Assembly: GCF_000142905.1 (NCBI RefSeq)
Contig: NW_013657662.1
Location: forward strand, 313,328 to 377,327
DNA from: Thecamonas trahens ATCC 50062
Lineage: Eukaryota > Apusozoa > Apusomonadida > Apusomonadidae
DNA: 64,000 bases
Direction of reading: 5' to 3'
Each line of letters begins with the position of its first letter. Within the stretch, counting starts at the first letter, position 1. Below, piece by piece: positions 58,714-64,000 of the stretch. The notes beneath the pieces are model-generated. The model was not told the origin of the DNA and did not search any database. It saw only the letters and a list, made by a program, of their open reading frames with translations. Position numbers and translations under genes: made by a program.

Positions 58714-60156
58714 ATGTCCAGCCTGCTCTCGGCAGTCATTGAGACGGTAGGTGAGGGCTTTGGAAACCCAGACCTGGACCCGGCGCTGCTGCCGCCGCTC
58801 GAGCTGGAGGTGGGCAAGGTGCTGGAGTGGCTCAAGTCGCGGGAGCTAGTGCGTGACCAGTGGCGGCAGGTGGCGGATATTGTGGCGGGGAAGAAGGACG
58901 CTGCGCTGGCTGCCCTCCCCGAGTCGGCCGCCACCTCGGCTACTATCAATGCGCTTGTTGACTATCCTGGTTATCTCTCGCTGTGGCGCTGTCAGGAGAT
59001 GCTTTCCGCTATGAAAGAGGCCGAGGTCGAGACGCGCAACTTCCTGGGCTCCTACGGATCCGATGCCGTGTCTGCCTGGCAGGACATTGTCAATCAGTAT
59101 CTGGACGGCCGGGTCTATCTTGCTCGTGCAGTTCGCGCGCTAGTGGATGGCGTTCGCTACGAGCTGCCATCGCTTCTGCGGTCGCTGGCCTCGGCCGATG
59201 CATCGGTCGCTCGCTTGGCCCGGGTTGAGTCGACCGCCGCTGCCGACATTGCTCGGTTTCGCAAGGAATATGTCGAGATGGGCTCGCGATTCGGGCTGAC
59301 GCTCAACGTGTCTGACGGTGGCGTTGGGCGCGATGCAAGTGTCGAGCGTGATGCTCTCTCCGCTTTGGCAGCAAAGGTGCCGGCTGTGCTTGAGCAAGCG
59401 CTGCTGTCTGCGCTGGACGAGCGCACCCGAGTGGCGGCAGCGTCTGCAATGGCCCGCTACGGCCATCCACTCCCAGTGCTCAGCTGGTTTTGCGAGCGTG
59501 TGGAGGACAGACTGATGAGCGTATCAAGTGAGCGGCTCGGGGCTCTTGCGAGCGCGATCGGGCTCGAGGTCGGGGCGCTGGGCGAGTCTTCGAGCATTGG
59601 TGTGCTGTTGCGCCAGCTGCAGGTCCGCTCCGCGCTGCTCGCAGAGTTAGATGAGGTCCACGGATTTCTCGACGAGCTGATGGGCCAGGTTCAGGAAGTC
59701 AAGGCATCCGACGACCGCGTTGCTTCCAGCATCCTCCTCTCGCAACGCCTCAACAGCGTTTCGCTCGACGAGGTGGCGGAGGAGCGCGATGCACTTGCGG
59801 TGGCGAGCCGGGCGTTTGAGGCAAAGGAGATCAAGGAGCTGCTTTTAATCGACGGCTCGCCACGATATGTGGCGCGGATCGCCGCCGAGCTGCATTCAAA
59901 GCTCTACAAGGCAGCGCAGCTAGAGGCCGAGGTGGCGACGTTTGGCGAGCAGCGAAGCGGGTTTGCGGCGTCCAAGGCCAAGACGACGGCGCTCATCAAG
60001 GCATGTGCGTGCGAGATTCGCGAGCTCAAGAACCACATCGAGGCGGACATTTCGAGCGAGTTTAACGGGCGGATTGTCCGCATCACCGGCGTCGACCGGC
60101 TCCTTGCCCAGGCCGCGGCCGTCACGGAGTCGAGCGGGAATGCGGGGCAAAGCTAA
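58714..60156 (+). CDS. CDK5RAP3 (LZAP), UFM1 ligase-complex subunit
   Basis: Protein of 480 residues, all helical. Family matches run along the length: an LEVGKVLEWLKSRELV start, FLGSYGSDAVSAWQDIVNQY, VRYELPSLLRSLA, LDELMGQVQEVK, and a C-terminus with DGSPRYVARIAAELHSKL and NHIEADISSEFNGRIVRITG. CDK5RAP3 forms the UFM1 E3 complex with UFL1 and DDRGK1, which modifies the ribosomal protein uL24 at the ER. Compared with the human protein the central acidic, Trp-rich segment (the region with UFM1/ATG8-interacting IDWG motifs) is missing, giving a compact core. The start is the ATG at 58714. The stop is 26 bp from that of the convergent membrane-protein gene. Confidence 0.85.
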   Translation: MSSLLSAVIETVGEGFGNPDLDPALLPPLELEVGKVLEWLKSRELVRDQWRQVADIVAGKKDAALAALPESAATSATINALVDYPGYLSLWRCQEMLSAMKEAEVETRNFLGSYGSDAVSAWQDIVNQYLDGRVYLARAVRALVDGVRYELPSLLRSLASADASVARLARVESTAAADIARFRKEYVEMGSRFGLTLNVSDGGVGRDASVERDALSALAAKVPAVLEQALLSALDERTRVAAASAMARYGHPLPVLSWFCERVEDRLMSVSSERLGALASAIGLEVGALGESSSIGVLLRQLQVRSALLAELDEVHGFLDELMGQVQEVKASDDRVASSILLSQRLNSVSLDEVAEERDALAVASRAFEAKEIKELLLIDGSPRYVARIAAELHSKLYKAAQLEAEVATFGEQRSGFAASKAKTTALIKACACEIRELKNHIEADISSEFNGRIVRITGVDRLLAQAAAVTESSGNAGQS

Positions 60157-60182
60157 AACTACGTGCTGCCCGCTGAAGCCTA

Positions 60183-62078
60183 CTACGCAATGTTGAAGAC
60201 GCGGACTGCACCTGCGGTAATGGACGAGACGCCCAGGCCAAGGAGCTTGTTGCGGAGATCCGTTGTGAGCGGAATGCCGGAGACCTTGACAGGATCCTCG
60301 TGGGCGTTGGACTCCATAAGCGTGCGCATGGTAGAGATGAGCAAGTCGTCCTGGTCGGCTTCGAGGGTGAGAGCGGCGATTTCCTTGTTCTTTTTCTTGA
60401 TTTGCTTGGTGTACTTCTTGAAGGCCGAGTCATTGTCCTTCTTGGCGTCGCGCTTGTCACGCGACTTTGTCAGGGCATCGCGCTTCTCGCGGAGCTTGAC
60501 CTCGAGCTTGTCGCGGTGACCTTGGACTTGGAGGACTGAGTTGCGGAGAAGATCGTTGTCGCGAGCATTGTACGAGGTGAGGATGATGCCGGCCTGGCCA
60601 ACCGAGAGCAGGTAGGCGAGGAAGAAGATTGAGTCGACAAGAGTAAAGACGGCGAGCTCGTCGAGAGCAACCGAGATGACTACGACGCGGTAGAACATGA
60701 TGAGGGCAAAGATGAGGAGATAGAAGAGCGCGATGAGGACTGTCGACTCGCGAATGGTGGCCATCTCGTCACTGCCCATGTCGCGGACTTGCTCGCGGAG
60801 CAGGATCCACACCTTGAGGTTGAACGGCTTGTCGAATTTGAGCTGGAACCGGCCGCCGAGATCCTTCTTGTCGGGCGGCTTGATAAAGGCCAGCCGGTAG
60901 TCGATGGCGTCGCGGAAGAGCGGGACCGAGCCGTCGGCAAGGCCGTGGTAGAACGAGTACTTGCGAGTCCGCTCCCAGAACTCGGCCGCAGAGAGAATGA
61001 CCGCAAAGACAAAGCCGGTGCCAATGATGACCATGCAGTAGATCGAGACCAAGAGGACAATGCGATCCTGAATCACCGTCGAGCCGACAGAGCCGTAAAA
61101 GTCGCGGCCGTCGTCGTTGACGGCGCGGAAGATGGGGCCGACAAAGGCGTGGGCGACGGCGACGACAAACGAAAAGGTAGCAGTGGCAAAGATAAAGGTC
61201 GACGAGGTGAGGACCTCGGTCTGGTCGTTCATGAAGAAAACGAGCTTGTTGGTCAGCTCCTGGTAGAGCACATCGCGATGATTCTTGTCGAGCATGTACA
61301 TCAGCTGGTCAGCAGAGCAAGCTGACGAGTCGCTGAGAAACGTGCCGGATGACGACGACGATGTCGACTCCTCATCGCCGCGCTCAAACTCGCGGCGCCG
61401 GCGGCCGCGGACCCGCTCGTTGACGCCGCGGATGATGCCGAGGGTGACGGTGATGGTCAAGTAGAGGACGAGTGGCATGAACGTTTCGGTTTTCGAGACC
61501 GAGACGTCAGTGGTGATGGCGAGAACGACGTTGGTGAAGGCGCCGACGGGGACGGCGGTGAAGAGCAGGACAAAGATGTACGACTTGAGCGGGTCGCTGT
61601 ACCCGGAGCGGTTAAAGATGCGGCACGGGAGATAGACGAGGAGACCAGCGAGGATGAGCGGCGAGAAGACGAGGAAGACAAGCGAGAGGAAGACCATCCA
61701 CAGGCCCTGGGCCACGTACGACGAGCGAATGGCGCGGATAAGCGAGAACTTGCGGGCGCCCTCGTCGTTGAGCCGCTTGTACGCCGAGAGGGTGAGGACC
61801 TCGAGGAGGCGGGCTTGAATAACGGGGTCGTTCCGGATCTTGGCCACGTCGGTGCCATCCTGCAGCCGATCGGCGTAGTTGATGTCGCCACCAGCGTCGT
61901 AGTTGAGCCGCGACGCAGCGACCGAGCCGACCGAGTGCTGCGGCGCGTCACCGATGACGGTATCGTCCGACATCATGGCAAAGGTCAGATCGGACGCTGT
62001 GGTATCAAGATCGAGATCGAGATCGAGATCAAGGTCGTCATAGTCTGTCGTCGCGCCAGACGACTCGGCGTCGGACAT
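60183..62078 (-). CDS. Multi-pass membrane protein, family not recognised
   Basis: Protein of 631 residues from the ATG at 62078 (not the GTG at 62111). A Ser/Asp-rich N-terminus includes a DL repeat (DLDLDLDLDLD) encoded by a hexamer near 62005-62037. About eight to nine hydrophobic helices follow between residues 125 and 520, in pairs or threes separated by soluble segments, with a 60-residue Ser-rich loop near 235-275. The C-terminus has a highly charged coiled coil (KLEVKLREKRDALTKSRDKRDAKK) then a short conserved-looking end. No transporter, kinase or channel motif is seen. The protein is probably in an endomembrane or the plasma membrane. The gene is divergent from the coactosin-like gene. 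Confidence 0.6.
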   Translation of the reverse strand: MSDAESSGATTDYDDLDLDLDLDLDTTASDLTFAMMSDDTVIGDAPQHSVGSVAASRLNYDAGGDINYADRLQDGTDVAKIRNDPVIQARLLEVLTLSAYKRLNDEGARKFSLIRAIRSSYVAQGLWMVFLSLVFLVFSPLILAGLLVYLPCRIFNRSGYSDPLKSYIFVLLFTAVPVGAFTNVVLAITTDVSVSKTETFMPLVLYLTITVTLGIIRGVNERVRGRRRREFERGDEESTSSSSSGTFLSDSSACSADQLMYMLDKNHRDVLYQELTNKLVFFMNDQTEVLTSSTFIFATATFSFVVAVAHAFVGPIFRAVNDDGRDFYGSVGSTVIQDRIVLLVSIYCMVIIGTGFVFAVILSAAEFWERTRKYSFYHGLADGSVPLFRDAIDYRLAFIKPPDKKDLGGRFQLKFDKPFNLKVWILLREQVRDMGSDEMATIRESTVLIALFYLLIFALIMFYRVVVISVALDELAVFTLVDSIFFLAYLLSVGQAGIILTSYNARDNDLLRNSVLQVQGHRDKLEVKLREKRDALTKSRDKRDAKKDNDSAFKKYTKQIKKKNKEIAALTLEADQDDLLISTMRTLMESNAHEDPVKVSGIPLTTDLRNKLLGLGVSSITAGAVRVFNIA

Positions 62079-62670
62079 GGTAGGGGAGGAGGAGGCAGCG
62101 AGGTGAAGCACTGGTCAGCTGCGAGCGCAGAGCAGAAAGTGCCAAGCGAACAATGCGGTGGCGAAAGGCAACAGAGGCGGACGTCTCACGAGACTGCAGG
62201 GAAGGACCGAGTGCCAGTGATACTGGCTGACGAGGCAAGTGTGGAAGAGGCAAGTCGGCAGCCGCGGACAGAGGCTGCACCGTCTGGTTTTGGTCTCGAG
62301 TCAGCGTGGGTCTTGGTCGGTTCGGCCGGCCGTTTGTGCGTTGCTTCGACTCCGTTGCTGGTGATGGTCTCCGGCCTGCTTTCTTTGCCGCTCAACGGCA
62401 TGCCCGCTAGCAAGGCCAATTGCGACCATCGCGCGCAGGCTTCACCTTCCGTCGACAACGACATAGCATAGAAGGCTTCCATTGCCTGACAGCTCGTTGG
62501 GCATGACCGGTGTCGCCGTGGGCGTGCCACCGAGGCCGATGTGACATCATCGCATGCGACGGAAGGCTGGTTGTCTGCTCGGTGCGGTCATTGGTGGCTG
62601 TTTGTTATTCGCCTTGGCCAAGAGAGACACTCCACTTCCCTCCCTTTTATCTAACTCCCATCTAACAGCC
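62079..62670. other. Divergent promoter region
   Basis: Between the membrane-protein gene (minus) and the coactosin-like gene (plus). No separate gene is supported. An ATG at 62554 is in frame with the coactosin start and would add 39 residues with a hydrophobic stretch (GCLLGAVIGGCLLFALA). Confidence 0.5.
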
Positions 62671-63780
62671 ATGTGCGACGTCAGCAACCCCGCGATCTCT
62701 GCTGCTGTGGATGATGTCAAGTCGGACGGCTCGGCCACCAACTGGTACGTGGGTGTGGTGGGCAGGAGGGCCCGTGGTCGGGGCTGTGTGCCGCTGCTGT
62801 GGCATGCCTGAGCAGTTTTTGCCATTTCTTGCGAATTGGCCCCGCACGGCGGCATGCGGGAGGAAGGGGATGTCCATTGGGGGCGGTAGGAGGCTAGGAG
62901 CGGAGGACAAACTCACCAAGAGGTGTGTGTGGAGGGAAATAGGCTTGCGCTCGGCTACGAGTCCAAGAAGAAGCTGCAGGTTGACGCCACCGGCGAGGGC
63001 GGGTACGACGAGCTCATGGCCTTCCTCACCGACGACAAGATCACGTACGCCCTGCTGCGGCTGACCGACGGCGACCAGGAGTCGCAGCGGATCAAGTTTG
63101 TGGCCATCACTTGGGTCGGCCAGAACGTTGGTGGCATGGCCCGCGGTCGGGTCACCGTCCACAAGCCCTCGGTCACCGAGGCCTTTGGCCAGTTCCACAT
63201 CGAGCTCCGCGCTGAGGAGAAGAACGAGTGCTCGGAGAAGATCATCCGCGCCAAGCTCAAGAAGGCCGGCGGCGCCGACTACGACACCGGCTCCAACAAG
63301 GGCGGCTACAAGTCGTCGGGAGGCTCGATCAAGAAGCGTGCGCTTGAGAACTACTCCAAGAAAGAGGCCGAGGGCAACATCGGCCCGGTTGTCTACGAGA
63401 CCAAGGCCCTGCCCAAGACCACTCCTGTCGATCTCTCCGGCCGCCCCATGGTTGCCCCGCCTTCCGAGGCCCGCAAGAACACCAAGGACACAATCCTTGA
63501 CCGCTCCAAGTTTGAGGGCCAGGCCGATCTGGGGACGACGACGACGACGACGACGACGACGTCCGCTGCTGCCGCCCCCGAGCCGCAGCCGGAGGCCGAG
63601 GCCGAGCCAGAGGCTGAGGTTGAGGCCGAGGTTGAGGCCGAGGCTGAGGCCGAGGCTGAGGCCGAGGCTGAGGCCGAGGTTGAGGTTGAGGCTGAGGCTG
63701 AGGTCGAGGCTGAGGCCGAGGTTGAGGCTGACGCTGAGGCCGCCGATGGTGAGGAGAATGCCGAGGAGGCAGACGAGTAG
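62671..63780 (+). CDS. Coactosin-like ADF-H protein with EA-rich tail, two exons
   Basis: Exon 1 is 62671..62744; exon 2 is 62943..63780. The 198-bp intron has a GTACGT donor and an ATAG acceptor and joins in phase 2 (SDGSATNW|LALGYE), giving 303 residues. Residues 1-145 are an ADF-homology domain closest to coactosin: a VKSDGSATNW start, LRLTDGDQESQRIKFVAITW, VGQNVGGMARGRVTVHK, and the ending IRAKLKKAGGADYD. Coactosin binds F-actin and keeps it dynamic. After residue 150 comes a disordered Lys/Gly/Pro stretch, a nine-Thr run and a 55-residue Glu/Ala repeat tail, which animal coactosins lack. An in-frame ATG at 62554 would add a hydrophobic leader. Confidence 0.88.
63535..63745 (+). repeat. 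ACG trinucleotide run and GAGGCC/GAGGTT hexamer tract
   Basis: The coding end of the coactosin-like gene contains an (ACG)n run of about nine units encoding Thr, then near-perfect repeats of gaggcygaggyt encoding Glu-Ala/Glu-Val. Confidence 0.9.
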
Positions 63781-63843
63781 TTTGCTTCGCCTTGATGCTC
63801 CTGGCCCGGCGATGCTTTACATAAAGTAAGCAGGTGTTAGGAA

Positions 63844-64000
63844 CTACGCATGCTGGTCGTACTGCGAAGTGAAGGCGCGATTGACCTGCTTCATGTGTGC
63901 ACGGGCGACGCGGGCCGAGGGGAACAGCTGGGTGAGCTCAACGTAGGTGTCGCGGATGGTGGTTTTGGAAACACCAGCAAGGCCATGCTTGAGGGCAACA
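63844..64000 (-). CDS. 3' end of an unidentified gene (cut by window edge)
   Basis: On the minus strand the last 51 codons of a gene end at the TAG at 63844-63846. The visible C-terminus is VALKHGLAGVSKTTIRDTYV, then ELTQLFPSARVARAHMKQVN and a RAFTSQYDQHA end, with a balanced amino-acid mix, no low complexity, and neighbour-like codon use. I do not recognise the family. The rest lies beyond the window. It is convergent with the coactosin-like gene (63 bp between stops). Confidence 0.55.
   Translation of the reverse strand, partial: VALKHGLAGVSKTTIRDTYVELTQLFPSARVARAHMKQVNRAFTSQYDQHA

Overview
This 64 kb window is nuclear DNA of a GC-rich, gene-dense, intron-poor protist. Intraflagellar-transport and tubulin-glutamylation genes imply a flagellate. 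The mix of opisthokont-like families (CENP-N, CFIm25, CDK5RAP3, UTP21/WDR36, GON4L, coactosin), the high GC and the short introns point to an apusomonad such as Thecamonas; that name is an inference from gene content, not something the bases prove. I see about 31 protein genes, no rRNA or tRNA genes and no viral or bacterial operons. Two runs of N (2241-2340 and 25111-25280) are assembly gaps.

Layout, left to right. 0-6.5 kb: a Swc5/CFDP1 chromatin factor, a YOD1/OTU1 deubiquitinase (minus), an ELMO-like protein and a type I membrane glycoprotein. 7-15 kb: an LRR multi-pass membrane protein, an MFS transporter (minus, frameshifted), a small protein with CDCA3-like DPRSP/RTP motifs (minus) and a coiled-coil protein. 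15.6-25 kb: an aspartyl beta-hydroxylase (minus), endonuclease V, phosphatidylserine synthase (minus), a C2-patatin phospholipase (minus), a Rab-like GTPase and the kinetochore protein CENP-N (minus). 25.6-33 kb: a GON4L-like SANT protein, an adenosine deaminase (minus) and the ovothiol synthase OvoA. 33-41 kb: IFT139/TTC21B (minus, two frameshifts) and an acylated protein with four cyclase-like domains (minus). 41.6-50 kb: a sirtuin, serine palmitoyltransferase LCB2, the UTP21 ribosome-assembly factor (minus) and an F-box protein. 50-64 kb: a WD40/kinesin-14 fusion, a TTLL polyglutamylase (minus), CFIm25 (minus), CDK5RAP3, a multi-pass membrane protein (minus), a coactosin-like protein and the 3' end of an unidentified gene (minus).

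Genes alternate strand frequently. Convergent neighbours are separated by a few bases to about 140, rarely more, or overlap. Divergent neighbours share about 300-700 bp rich in microsatellites and long G or C runs. Introns are few, lie close to the 5' end of the coding sequence, and all the supported ones use a GTAYGT donor. Many start codons lie just after a CA- or GT-rich leader.

The genes do not form one pathway. Loose themes are flagellum and cytoskeleton (IFT139, TTLL, kinesin, coactosin), lipid synthesis (LCB2, PSS, patatin), chromosome and chromatin function (CENP-N, CDCA3-like, Swc5, GON4L-like, sirtuin) and ubiquitin or UFM1 biology (YOD1, CDK5RAP3, F-box).

The most noteworthy items are the WD40-coiled-coil-kinesin fusion with a C-terminal motor, the four-domain cyclase-like protein, a set of frameshifts of which five share one direction, a stop-codon-linked 3' element shared by two unrelated genes, and a palindrome that supplies both stop codons of a convergent gene pair.
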